DNA of 64,000 bases, from NCBI RefSeq assembly GCF_003054445.1, contig NC_042506.1, positions 2,053,501-2,117,500 on the forward strand, given 5' to 3'. The notes under the pieces are model-generated. The model was not told the DNA's origin. It saw nothing but the letters and a program-made list of their open reading frames with translations, and did no database searches. A program made the translations under genes and the position numbers. Of this stretch, positions 8,880 through 20,966 are shown piece by piece. The number at the start of each line of letters is the position of its first letter. The first letter of the stretch is position 1. Source of the stretch: Pichia kudriavzevii. Lineage: Eukaryota; Ascomycota; Pichiomycetes; Pichiales; Pichiaceae.

Positions 8880-10277
8880 ATGGCATCCCCACAACCAATT
8901 TCTAAATTAACCCAGGCCTTTGAAAAAACTGGTTTATCTCCAAGAAACACAGTTTCTACATCTCCAACTGCTTCTTATTTAGATCAATACAAGCCTTCCA
9001 CCAAATCAGCAAAAACCTTGAAACCATTCTCAACTGGTGATATCAAGATTTTACTCTTGGAAAATGTTAATCAAACTGCTCTAGATATTTTTGCAGACCA
9101 AGGTTATCAAGTCGAATTTCTTAAAACCTCTCTCCCTGAGGAGGAGCTAATTGAAAAAATCAAAGGTGTCCATGCCATTGGTATTAGATCCAAAACTAGA
9201 TTAACTGAAAATGTTTTAAAGCATGCAAAGAATTTAGTTGCTATTGGTTGTTTCTGTATTGGTACTAACCAAGTTGACTTGGAGTTTGCTGCAAAATCTG
9301 GTATTGCGGTTTTCAATTCTCCATTTTCCAACTCCAGATCTGTTGCTGAGTTAACGATTGCTGAGATTATTGCCTTATCAAGAGAATTAGGGGATAGAAA
9401 CATGGAATTACACAACGGTTTCTGGAACAAAAAATCTGCTAGATGCTGGGAAGTTAGAGGTAAGACTTTGGGTATTGTTGGTTATGGTCATATCGGTTCC
9501 CAATTGTCTGTTCTTGCGGAATCATTAGGTATGAATGTTCTATATTACGATGTCTTGATGATCATGTCCTTAGGTAACTCCAAACAGGTTGGTTCTCTTG
9601 AAGAGTTGCTAAACAACTCTGATTTTGTCTCCCTTCATGTTCCGGAAACACCAGAGACTAAGCAAATGATTTCAACTCCTCAATTGGCTGAGATGAAGGA
9701 TGGTGCATACTTAATTAACAATTCTAGAGGTACAGTTGTCGATCTCCCTGCCCTTATTGAAGCTTTGAAGGTTGGAAAATTGGCAGGTGCATGTATTGAT
9801 GTCTATCCAAAGGAACCAAGGGCAAACGGACCTCATTTCAATGGCGAAGAATTACTTCCATTTATTGATGAATTGAAGGGATTGAAGAATGTTATTTTAA
9901 CTCCTCATATTGGTGGTTCTACTGAAGAAGCGCAATCTGCTATTGGTATTGAAGTCGGTACCGTCTTGACCAAATACTTGAATGAGGGTACTTCTACTGG
10001 TGCCGTTAACTTCCCAGAAGTCTCATTGAGAGCATTAGATCTTGAAGAAGATAATGTTTGCAGAATCTTATACATTCACCAGAATGTTCCAGGTGTCTTG
10101 AAAACAGTCAATCAAATTTTATCTGACTACAACATTGAGAAGCAATTTTCAGATTCAAGAGGTGATATTGCTTACTTGATGGCCGATGTCTCTGGTGTTA
10201 ACCAAGACGACATCAAGAAATTATACTCCGAATTAGAAGCTACTTCTTACAACATCTCTACCAGATTATTATATTGA
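8880..10277 (+). CDS. SER3: D-3-phosphoglycerate dehydrogenase (Ser3/Ser33)
   Basis: A 465-aa enzyme, close to the 469 aa of yeast Ser3/Ser33, that oxidises 3-phosphoglycerate to 3-phosphohydroxypyruvate with NAD+, the first step of serine synthesis. The substrate domain is split around a central NAD-binding Rossmann domain with the Gly-rich motif GYGHIG and a downstream Asp. The catalytic Arg (NNSRG), the Glu region and the His in TPHIGGSTEEAQ are all present. A C-terminal ACT domain (about 395-465) is the likely serine-feedback site. The first ATG in frame is at 8880; the frame extends upstream only through a TTG. Only one locus is visible here, so SER3 versus SER33 is a naming choice. Confidence 0.96.
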   Translation: MASPQPISKLTQAFEKTGLSPRNTVSTSPTASYLDQYKPSTKSAKTLKPFSTGDIKILLLENVNQTALDIFADQGYQVEFLKTSLPEEELIEKIKGVHAIGIRSKTRLTENVLKHAKNLVAIGCFCIGTNQVDLEFAAKSGIAVFNSPFSNSRSVAELTIAEIIALSRELGDRNMELHNGFWNKKSARCWEVRGKTLGIVGYGHIGSQLSVLAESLGMNVLYYDVLMIMSLGNSKQVGSLEELLNNSDFVSLHVPETPETKQMISTPQLAEMKDGAYLINNSRGTVVDLPALIEALKVGKLAGACIDVYPKEPRANGPHFNGEELLPFIDELKGLKNVILTPHIGGSTEEAQSAIGIEVGTVLTKYLNEGTSTGAVNFPEVSLRALDLEEDNVCRILYIHQNVPGVLKTVNQILSDYNIEKQFSDSRGDIAYLMADVSGVNQDDIKKLYSELEATSYNISTRLLY

Positions 10278-10827
10278 AAATGATCATCTTGGACATATAA
10301 TAAGCAATACCTTTGTCCTTTTCGGTTTTTTGTCTCCCTTCAATTCTTACTATCACATGTTATTCAACTATTCCATGGAGTGTGTTGTGATAGCTAAAAC
10401 TTTTTAACACACGTGTACAATGGATTTTTAATGCTTTTTCTTCTCTGATAAATTTATTTTACATTTCATTTTCACTATATATCTGGCATCTTTAAGGACA
10501 AGTTCAACACGCTGTTCTCTTTATATACTTCATCTTAAAAACTACTAAGTTGATATACAGAGCTGTATATTCTATCTGCAACTGAGCTTTTATAACTCGT
10601 TGGGCCCTGAGAAAAATACCTGTGTAACCGGTTTTTTTTTTTTCAATGAAAAAAGAGCCCTCCCCCCAATAATGCCATCCTCACTCGGTGGCAAAAATGT
10701 GGGAATCACATACCTTGTATGAACTTTGAGGATCTTTAATTTTCAATGTTGCCCTCATAATCTATAGTAATCTCTAGCAGTAACACAGGCAAATATATTC
10801 TAGCAGATATTGAACAAACAGAAGGGA
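10278..10827. promoter_or_regulatory. SER3-RPN2 intergenic region
   Basis: This holds the SER3 3' end and the RPN2 promoter. A CACGTG lies at 10410-10415, a T tract at about 10631-10643 and a perfect proteasome-associated control element at 10687-10695. No gene was recognised. Confidence 0.5.
10687..10695 (+). promoter_or_regulatory. PACE (Rpn4 site) GGTGGCAAA before RPN2
   Basis: An exact match to the proteasome-associated control element GGTGGCAAA, 133 bp upstream of the RPN2 ATG. In S. cerevisiae Rpn4 binds this sequence before nearly all proteasome genes, which supports both the site and the gene call. Confidence 0.88.
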
Positions 10828-13692
10828 ATGTCTGTAATTACGTCTGCCGCACCTTATTTATCCCTACTGGATGAGCAAGACCCATCACTAAAGGTCTATG
10901 CATTGCAATCTCTAAATACACAGGTTGATCAATTATGGTCCGAAATTGCAAATAGAATCACAGATATTGAACAACTCTTCGAAGATGTCCAGTTTACACA
11001 TAGAGAACTAGCTGCTTTGGTTGCTTCTAAAGTTTATTATAATCTTGGTGACTATGATTCGGCTGTGAAATATTCGCTTTTAGCTGGTGATAGCTTCAAC
11101 ACACAGGAAGACTCTGAATTCGTTGAGACTATTGTATCCAAATGTCTTGAATCTTATATTAAGTTGTCTCAGATGAAGTACTCAGATGAAACTATTTCAA
11201 TTGATCCTCAACTAACTTCAATTTTTGAACAAATGCTAAATAAATGTGTAGACGAAAATGAAATCAAGCTGGCATTAGGTATTTCATTAGAGAGCTATCG
11301 TTTAGATATTGTTAAGAAGATTATACAATCTCAGATTGATCAACAGGCGTCATCTGATGTTATTATGTCGCTTATTGGTTATGTTTTAACATGTTCCACT
11401 ACAGTTATAAACGATGTCAATTTTAAAACTGATTCATTAGACGCCTTGATCTCCATTTTACTCAATTACGAAAGTCCTGATTATTTTTTGGTTACCAAGA
11501 TAATTGTTCAGTTAAACAACGCATCTCATGCCCATGAGGTTTTTAGAAACCTTTTGAAGAACTCCGAAGACGTTCCAATGGCATATCAAATTGCATTTGA
11601 TCTAGTAGGAATCGCCAGTCAGGAGTTAATTACTTCAACATTGAAACTGATTGAGTCTGACGAGAAGATAGACAAGAATTCTGTTGCCGTTTTAAGATTG
11701 CAAAAAATATTATCAGGTATTCCAACTTGCGATCTAGATCTCACCTTTCTCTATGAGAACCGTAATGTTGACGTTGCTATTTTGAATAACACCAAGAAAG
11801 CATTAGATGGAAGAAATTCGTTATACCATTCAGCGGTGACATTTGCGAATGCTTTCATGCATGCTGGTACTACCGATGATTCATTTTTTAGATCCAACTT
11901 AGATTGGTTAGGCAAGGCTAATCATTGGTCTAAGTTCTCCGCTACTGCTGCATTTGGTGTTATACATAAGGGTAACTTATTACAAGGTCGTAAGGTATTA
12001 GAACCTTACTTACCAGGAAGTACTTCTAATGCTCATACAAATGGTGGTTCGTTATACGGTTTAGGTTTTGTTTATGCTGGCCAGCATAGTCAGATATTAG
12101 AATACCTTCGCAATATAATTGAAACCAACTCAGGTAATGTTGAAAACAAAGACAGTGACATCATTTTACACGGTGCATGTTTGGGTGTTGGTGTATCTGC
12201 AATGGGACTTGCTAACATGGACTTGTATAATGAACTTAATGTGATTCTATACGCCGATTCGGCAGTATCTGGCCAAGCAGCAGCATTGGCAATGGGTCTA
12301 GTGATGCTTGGTACAGGTAATGAGATGGCGTTGAGTGATATGTTTACATATGCTCAGGAAACACAACATGAAACAATTATCAGAAGTTTAGCTGTTGGTA
12401 TAGCTTTGATATGTTTCGGTAGAGAAAACAAAGCAGATGCTTACATCAAAAAAATGCTAGATCATAAGGATTCAATCCTGCGTTATGGTGCTTGCTACAC
12501 TATTGGTTTAGCATATTGCGGTACCTCCAATAAAAATGCTATCAAGCAGTTGCTACATGTTGCGGTCTCCGATTCCAGTGACAATGTCAGAAGAGTTGCT
12601 GTTATGTGTTTAGGTTTTGTTTTACTACGCGAATATGCGAAGGTTCCTACTATGGTTGAGTTGTTATCGCAATCACACAACCCATATGTTCGTTATGGTG
12701 CCGCAATGGCTTTAGGTATTTCGTGTGCCGGTCGTGGTTTAAAAAGCGCCTTGGATGTTTTAGAACCTTTATCTACTGACGCTGTTGACTTTGTCAGGCA
12801 AGGTGCAACTTTAGCGAAGTCTATGATTCTTATCCAACAAAATGAAAAGACGTACCCGAAGGTTAAGGAGTTTAGAGAAAAACTTGGATCAACGGTCAGC
12901 AACAAACATGAAGAATCTTTGGCGAGATTTGGTGCAACTTTGGCGCAAGGTATTCTTGATGCAGGTGGAAGAAATACAACAATACAGTTGGAAAATTTGC
13001 AAACAAGCACGCTGAACTTGAAAGCCATTGTAGGTTTGACTGTTTTCACTCAATATTGGTATTGGCATCCATTATCGCACTTCTTATGTCTTTCTTTCAC
13101 ACCAACCTCCATCATCGGTGTTACTGAAAACATAAAGATTCCAAAAATGAAGATAAATTGCCATACTAAAGAAGACGTATTTGGATATCCACCAAAACTC
13201 GAAGTTCAAGTGGAAAAGCACACCGAGAAAGTGACAACTGCAGTACTTTCTACCACGCACAGAGCTAGAACAAGAGCGGCTAAGAAAGAGAAGGTTTCCA
13301 AGGACAATGTAATGGATGTAGATAACTCTTCCAAAGAAGAAGAAGAAGCTAAAGACAAAAGACTGGAAGAGTCACCTACTGTGATCAACGAGGAATTACA
13401 AGACAGTCAATTCAGATCTCTTTATGTTAAAGAACCGTATGAAATCGGTAATATGAGTAGAGTACTACCTGCTCAACTTAAGTATGTCACTTTCTCGAAA
13501 AATGCAAGATTCGTTCCTCTCAAAAAGTTCAGATCTATTTGTGGTATAGTCATCTTGAAGGATAATGAAGCGGGTACTCCTTTTGATAGAATAAAAACTC
13601 TCAAGGAGAAGAACAATAAAGACGCTCCTGTTCCACACCCATTTACTATCAACCCTGAAATTGATGACCTCTCTGTATTAGAAGATGCATAG
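10828..13692 (+). CDS. RPN2: 26S proteasome regulatory subunit Rpn2
   Basis: A 954-aa non-ATPase base subunit of the 19S particle (S. cerevisiae Rpn2 is 945 aa). Rpn2 scaffolds the base and helps dock Rpn13 and Rpn1/Rpn10 partners. The central part contains the tandem proteasome/cyclosome repeats, seen as recurring Gly-Ala-Leu patterns such as LGVGVSAMG, YGACYTIGLAY and YGAAMALGIS (about 430-760). An acidic/Lys-rich insert lies at about 810-860, and a conserved C-terminal domain follows. The first ATG is at 10828; upstream in-frame sequence starts only at a TTG. The PACE box upstream agrees with the call. It converges with UTP7. Confidence 0.96.
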   Translation: MSVITSAAPYLSLLDEQDPSLKVYALQSLNTQVDQLWSEIANRITDIEQLFEDVQFTHRELAALVASKVYYNLGDYDSAVKYSLLAGDSFNTQEDSEFVETIVSKCLESYIKLSQMKYSDETISIDPQLTSIFEQMLNKCVDENEIKLALGISLESYRLDIVKKIIQSQIDQQASSDVIMSLIGYVLTCSTTVINDVNFKTDSLDALISILLNYESPDYFLVTKIIVQLNNASHAHEVFRNLLKNSEDVPMAYQIAFDLVGIASQELITSTLKLIESDEKIDKNSVAVLRLQKILSGIPTCDLDLTFLYENRNVDVAILNNTKKALDGRNSLYHSAVTFANAFMHAGTTDDSFFRSNLDWLGKANHWSKFSATAAFGVIHKGNLLQGRKVLEPYLPGSTSNAHTNGGSLYGLGFVYAGQHSQILEYLRNIIETNSGNVENKDSDIILHGACLGVGVSAMGLANMDLYNELNVILYADSAVSGQAAALAMGLVMLGTGNEMALSDMFTYAQETQHETIIRSLAVGIALICFGRENKADAYIKKMLDHKDSILRYGACYTIGLAYCGTSNKNAIKQLLHVAVSDSSDNVRRVAVMCLGFVLLREYAKVPTMVELLSQSHNPYVRYGAAMALGISCAGRGLKSALDVLEPLSTDAVDFVRQGATLAKSMILIQQNEKTYPKVKEFREKLGSTVSNKHEESLARFGATLAQGILDAGGRNTTIQLENLQTSTLNLKAIVGLTVFTQYWYWHPLSHFLCLSFTPTSIIGVTENIKIPKMKINCHTKEDVFGYPPKLEVQVEKHTEKVTTAVLSTTHRARTRAAKKEKVSKDNVMDVDNSSKEEEEAKDKRLEESPTVINEELQDSQFRSLYVKEPYEIGNMSRVLPAQLKYVTFSKNARFVPLKKFRSICGIVILKDNEAGTPFDRIKTLKEKNNKDAPVPHPFTINPEIDDLSVLEDA

Positions 13693-13720
13693 ACATACTA
13701 CAAACTATGTTGAACCGTTA

Positions 13721-15386
<1,666 letters not shown>

Positions 15387-15740
15387 TCTCGGCTTAAACT
15401 CACACCCAATTTCACCGTGTCTCTCTAATCAAGCAAGGAAAACTTGGTGTTTAAGAGCAGATACAAACTACTAAAAAAAAATTTCAAGATGAAAAATGTT
15501 TAAAGAAATTTATTTTCATGATTGTTCAATCAGATATTTTTGTTCCGCGAGTAGTTTTTTTCTTTCCCAGGTAAAGGGAATATCTTTTTATGAAGGCTCG
15601 ACTGTCGTAGAGGGAGAGAGCAAGAATGTTGCCCAGTTGTTTATAGTGCTCTCCGATGTACCTTTGTAAACCCCTCCAATGCATACGTTTTTGCTTATTC
15701 TTTAGCCATCAGAAAGGCAATACCAGTAAACCTCTTCATC
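15387..15740. promoter_or_regulatory. Divergent promoter, UTP7 and 604-aa gene
   Basis: A 354-bp shared upstream region. An A run followed by TTTCA at about 15472-15486 resembles a weak RRPE (AAAWTTTT-type core) suited to UTP7, but the PAC core GATGAG is not present. Nothing else was recognised. Confidence 0.35.
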
Positions 15741-17555
15741 ATGAACTATCCCAGTTTGCCCAGCCCAGAAGATGGAAATGTTATTTTGCTCGATTCTGCA
15801 AGCTACGATTCCCGGCTATATTCCCCTGAGTTGTCACCCGAGATAGACGACAACACAATTGTAAACATTCTTGATCCTGCTAAAGTTGAACCCAGCGGAG
15901 ATACACCACAGAGGTCCAGATATAAGTTCCGTAATTTATTTAAAGCTCTTTCTTGGAAAGGGAAGGACAAATCTACTACAGTCATTGACACCGAAGTATC
16001 GCCAGAGGAACCGGCGTTGTACCTATCTTTCGTTAATGATTATCCCTCCAAAAGCACCACTTGTAAAGGTGAAAACATTGACAGTTTTCGTCTATCTAAA
16101 GGTGACAGCCTTTATGATAATTCCAAGTCGTTGCAGCACTTAAAATCTGGTTACTTCAGTGAGGAGGACTCACTTAATGAAGAGCTGAAACTTGAGAGTG
16201 AATTAGCCAGTCTTTCTAGGTTTCCCAAAAGTGCCACTACCATCGACAAATTGGAATGTTGCAGCATCACCTCACAAACAAATGCGAAAACGTTGTCTAG
16301 GTCAAGGGGAATCACCAGAAAGCTCTCTCAACTATCATTCAGATTGAAAAGTAAACACACTGCACGAACTTCCACAGAAAAGCAACATAAAAAATGTTTG
16401 GGAAGCCAAAGTGACGAACGTATACTCCTTGATTTGCTAAGCCCAACTTGTGTGGGAAACTCTTCAACTTCACCCGATTTGAATCTAGTTGAAGGATGGA
16501 GATTTTCTGATAATAAGGTGCCAAAGCTGGTTCTTGAACCGTTACCTTTGAAAATGAACTCCGATTTCAAAAGCCATTTCGTGTATCAAACACTTGAAGA
16601 ACCTGAATTGGGCAAAGGTGCAAGCCTCTATACCGAACTACGGAATTTTCAAGAGGAGAATATTGAGAAAATATTGTACTACCCCTTTTCACAAGACGAT
16701 GTTGATAAAAACTACTCACAAAATCATAACTATCTGAAAATAACTTGCTTAGAGGTTTATGAGCAATACAACTCATTGTTCACGCAGGATGGACTAGATA
16801 ACTTTAATGTAAGAAGTAATTCATTACTAGCAATCAGATCACTAGACCTTCCCAAAATTTTAGAGCTTTATCTCAACCAGTTCTCCACTGAAGATGAAGC
16901 AGCTAGTTCCAAGAATAAAAGTATCCAGTTCTTAAAAGAGCTGTATTCAGAGGAGGTTTCTTTTGTGGTAAACCAACAAAGCTTTATTAATGGTAATTTT
17001 AGCCCAAAAGTTTGGAACATTTGGTCAAGTTTTGTCAAAGATCATACAACAAATCAAAGAGAGAGTTACATATCCACCAAAATAACAAGTTATGAACAGC
17101 AAGTGAAAATAATGCACGGTGGAACAAACCTATTGGATTTCCAATCACAAGAGAGAGGACCGCACATATACGTTCTCAAAGATGGAGAATATCCAATATT
17201 TCATGGGACTGGGAAACCAGTAGACAAAGGGGAATATATCTTTGCCATACCAAAAGAAAGCTCAATTAGCATTTGGAAATCAACACTCTACTTGCTATTC
17301 AATGAAAGGTTTAACTTGAACACAACAGGTTACGAGATTATTGGACTTGGATGGAGGCCGTACTTCTTTAATGAAAGTGCTGGGTTACAATTGACATTCT
17401 TTGTCGACTATCATAATCAATACGATGAAACTATAGTCAAATTATTTTTGAATGAACTTAGATTGATAATTCCACAAGAACAAAAGCAATTTTTCAAGAA
17501 ATGTGTTTCCAAGTTGCCTGGCAGTAAGAAGAAAAAGAATATCAATATAACATGA
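15741..17555 (+). CDS. Unrecognised 604-aa protein
   Basis: A complete ATG-started frame of 604 aa that I do not recognise. The N-terminal half (about 1-260) is Ser/Thr-rich, acidic and probably disordered, with basic patches near 60-75 and 195-225 and many likely phosphorylation sites. The C-terminal half (about 290-590) is more ordered, with hydrophobic and aromatic residues (for example GYEIIGLGWRPYFF near 535-550), and the protein ends in a Lys-rich tail. There is no membrane segment or signal peptide. Codon use and coherent amino-acid composition support a real gene. Function is unknown; the ordered C-terminal half is where a fold search would be most useful. Confidence 0.75.
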   Translation: MNYPSLPSPEDGNVILLDSASYDSRLYSPELSPEIDDNTIVNILDPAKVEPSGDTPQRSRYKFRNLFKALSWKGKDKSTTVIDTEVSPEEPALYLSFVNDYPSKSTTCKGENIDSFRLSKGDSLYDNSKSLQHLKSGYFSEEDSLNEELKLESELASLSRFPKSATTIDKLECCSITSQTNAKTLSRSRGITRKLSQLSFRLKSKHTARTSTEKQHKKCLGSQSDERILLDLLSPTCVGNSSTSPDLNLVEGWRFSDNKVPKLVLEPLPLKMNSDFKSHFVYQTLEEPELGKGASLYTELRNFQEENIEKILYYPFSQDDVDKNYSQNHNYLKITCLEVYEQYNSLFTQDGLDNFNVRSNSLLAIRSLDLPKILELYLNQFSTEDEAASSKNKSIQFLKELYSEEVSFVVNQQSFINGNFSPKVWNIWSSFVKDHTTNQRESYISTKITSYEQQVKIMHGGTNLLDFQSQERGPHIYVLKDGEYPIFHGTGKPVDKGEYIFAIPKESSISIWKSTLYLLFNERFNLNTTGYEIIGLGWRPYFFNESAGLQLTFFVDYHNQYDETIVKLFLNELRLIIPQEQKQFFKKCVSKLPGSKKKKNINIT

Positions 17556-18333
17556 ATTATAAGAGTTCATCAGCAAAAAAAAATACTTCTTAAGTTCTAG
17601 TCTATGTAAATCTTCAAGCAGCACGTGCAAAAAAAAACATTACTATCAAGCCCTAATTATGCTAACCAAATACTTGAGCAAATACCATTCGACGAAATAC
17701 AAAGAGATGTAACAAAAAACCTAGGCTTTAATCAACCTTGGATTAGTTGATGGTTGGTACTCAACTTTTTCTCTTTCTTTCACGCACAAAGTTCCAGTGC
17801 AACATTACCATTGACCTATCATACACATTGGGCTCACATACACCATCTGCCATTGGCACCTTACAAGATATACATGTAACCACCTGTATCTGGAATTTTG
17901 ATTTTTTTTCTTCATCGGAACTACCATTTCGGACCAGGAGACAGGCTCCATTTATCCACCTACGACGGTGGACTAGTGTATACAGGTTTGTTTTCTCATA
18001 ACGTCATCTACTCAACTCTAGATAAGAAGCTGTTCTCTTTTTCACTTTGTAATATTCCGTAAGAGGCCACTTGCGTCTCGGTTTTCCACTGGAATTTCAA
18101 GAAACCTCCCTGCTAGGGAAATCGACTTTTTCTCTCATTGCAATCTTCCAAGGGGTAATCAAACAAAAGAGGTACAAGATCTTGCAGCATGCAGACGTAT
18201 TAGTTCATATATGAGCGTAAACTAAATTCTTCTGTACATTATTCGATGATGTTCCTAGTTCAGAAGGTCACATGGGCTCTGGTGCGGAATTTTCCTCGTT
18301 CCCATAAAGTTCCAACAATTTCGCATTAGGAGA
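17556..18333. other. Intergenic region upstream of the spliced membrane-protein gene
   Basis: This contains a CACGTG at 17622-17627, a small imperfect hairpin at about 17728-17753 and one frame of 82 codons from ATG 17750 to 18001 with no recognisable features. No tRNA B-box or other RNA gene was seen. I infer the promoter of the downstream gene. Confidence 0.4.
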
Positions 18334-20875
18334 ATGAAAATAAATTGTGCGCAGCTCCTCATTGGGTCCTGCAGTATGTAGAGTATTTGGGTAAATGGGT
18401 GTTTGTAAGCTCAAACTCAAAATTTCCGTTTCTTCAAATTGGGTTCTTCAAGGAAACGCACATACAGGGCAATAACAAGAGACTATTGTGTGGAACGTTC
18501 GATTTCTCTCAGAATGAACCATGTCTCCTTTTAAACTTCCAGTAGCTGTGAAGCATCAAGCATTGTTGCGAAAATTTTGGGAATGAAATAAAGTTTTAGA
18601 AACGGCTTTCCTAAAAGAGCAAGATGTAAACAACCATCGAAATGTACTAGATCATGTGAAGCATGCCTTCAGGAAATGATACTAGTCTAGAGCTCTAGAG
18701 TAAAAGTGTGCCATCTTTCCATACTATTCCGCAAGTAGAGCTATATCTTTTAGTTGAAGTTGACTGACTGTCAAGTGGTTTTTGTGACACATCATTTTCC
18801 GAGAGTTGAGACTTGCCGCTGACATTAAAGCAATACTAACTTTTCTGTTTTTGTTTACCATGAAACATCAACACTGGTCAATAATTATAGAGCAATTGAT
18901 ATCTTCATTGATGTATGTCAATGGGGCATTGAGTATAGCCCTGCTAGTGCTGAAATCTAAGATAGATATACCTTTACTGCTGTTTGTTATATTCGAGTTT
19001 GTTGGCTCTCTATCGGTGACAACGGGAATCCTGCTTTCCCTACTCCGATCCAAGCCATCCCAACTGAACTACTGTGTGGCTGTTATTTACACTTTCAGCG
19101 TTCTCTGTTCCACCACGGTGGGAATATATTGGATCGACAATATTTTATTCAAAAATGTTCTTGAGCTAGAATTCATTCAGAGGCGCCTTCGAATAAGTTT
19201 TGCAACCTTTTTCAACTTGTCACTATTGTTGAAGCCATTTTTGTTTCTGAAGTTTTTTCCAATGGAAAGAAGCAGCTTCTCAGATCAGGAGAACCTGTTG
19301 AGCTCTACTGTGGAAAAAGGTTCTGTAAACACCCACTCCACTTTGATTGATCAAACCGAATCATCGGGTAATGATATTTTGAATGAACAGGATGGGATCT
19401 TAAAATCTTTTTTCCAAACAAACAAAGAAGAACATATAGTCAACAGTCGAAACCTAGTGGGGCCTAAATTGCATAAAACTTTGCAGTTACAAGACAACCC
19501 ACCATGGCTTAGCTTGATACCCACCCAAACGAGTGCCTGCGAAACAACCGAGACATCCGAGTTTGCAAATTCAACTCCCGATATGTTCTTACAATCATTG
19601 GTAATACCCGAATTTCCAGTAGAATCGTCTCCAGTATTAGAAGAAAAGCGTAAATCGTTATATGATTCACCTCCAGATCGGAACCAATTGATAACTGGTC
19701 ATATCTCTGAAGAACAGGATTCTCAAGATCCTAGTTTTTTTAAACACTCCAACTTTGAATTTCCACCACAAGGAGCTCTCAAGCAAATTTTGCCGGACAA
19801 AATTAGCACAGAACCAAAAACACCATCCCAAAAAAGCATATTGATGGCTGAATATGACGAACAAAACATTCGACAGTTAAATATTTCAGAACCGTTGTCA
19901 CCAGATAGATTGTACGGAAAATTTGTACCCAAAAAGCCTGGATTAAATCACATTACACAGAGAGATTGGAATAACCAAAGTTACGAATTAATTCAAGCTC
20001 CCAGTCCCAGTTTTAATATGGAACAACCTTTAAAGGACAACGAAGAAGATATAAACATAGATTCTTTAAAGTATGGCAATATGCTGTTTGAGGAGCTCAA
20101 AAAGGAGATCAAACAAAATGATCAGAAGAAGATGAATACACAAATATCGCTACCGACTTTGAAAAGCCATTCTTCAATTTCAAGTAAGCGTTCATTAACT
20201 AGAGTTATACGTGAATCAGTTTCTTCATCAACACTAAATAATTCTGCCCCTCTTAAAAGAAGATTGAGCTCTATCTCGTTGAGAAATCATCATAAGAAAT
20301 CACATTCCTTATCTGCTATATCTGGGGCTCAATTGAAGCCTTTATACAGCCCACTAAAGTTATTGATAAACACATCCGACTTTAACCTAAACGCTCATCA
20401 CAAAACAAAGGAAAGCGACGATTTAGAAGATGAAGATCTAGACATTAATTTGCTCAACGCAATACACAATTCTCCCAAAAAGAAATCTTCCAGCAGATCT
20501 ATAGGAAGAAGCCAAACGTTCTCCTCGAATTCAACATTCAGACCCAGAAATTTAGAGCTACTATACGATTCTCTGAAAAGCGACAACGTGGTTGGGGAGC
20601 AGACGACTAATTCTTATGGAGATTTATCGCCATCTAAAATAAGCAACCTTGGTGACATCCTTGGAAACGCCTTCGTTAGCAATGTGCGTAAAACAAGCCG
20701 AGTTTTCAGTGGAACTGATAAGTCTACGGTATCTGGAAGCTCTGTTCCGAGTGGGTACTATGGGGAGTATGATAGAGAAAAATGGAGTGCTTTTAAAAAA
20801 TTAAAGAATGCTAAGAGCAGCCCCGACATATCTGAACTATCCCGGCTCTCTGGAATTGATACAACTAAGTATTAA
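18334..20875 (+). CDS. Unrecognised multi-pass membrane protein with long Ser-rich tail; probably one intron
   Basis: Two models fit. Unspliced, the gene starts at ATG 18860 and codes 671 aa. Spliced, exon 1 is 18334-18373 and exon 2 is 18891-20875, coding 674 aa, with the frame kept across the junction. I prefer the spliced model because of a GTATGT donor, a perfect TACTAAC branch site and a TAG acceptor. Both models share about four hydrophobic segments in the first 140 residues, then a long hydrophilic tail rich in Ser, Asn and Lys with many SP/TP sites (about 160-640), and a short ordered end containing YYGEYDREKWSAFKKL. This resembles yeast plasma-membrane or ER proteins with regulated cytosolic tails. 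I do not recognise a specific family and no function is assigned. Confidence 0.6.
18374..18890 (+). other. Predicted spliceosomal intron
   Basis: The donor GTATGT begins at 18374, the branch site TACTAAC lies at 18834-18840, a T-rich stretch follows, and the first AG after the branch site is the TAG ending at 18890. Splicing joins an ATG-started 13-codon exon in frame to the membrane protein and removes the alternative ATG at 18860. Length is 517 bp. This is sequence inference only. Confidence 0.6.
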
Positions 20876-20966
20876 AAATGATGTAACACTTTTCTACTTA
20901 AACTACTGTATACTAACGTTTACAAATGACAACCATTGATCATATGGTGAGCGGATTGCTAGTATG

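Noticed and set aside
17750-18001. 82-codon frame between the 604-aa gene and the membrane protein
   Set aside because: No recognisable features; likely chance.
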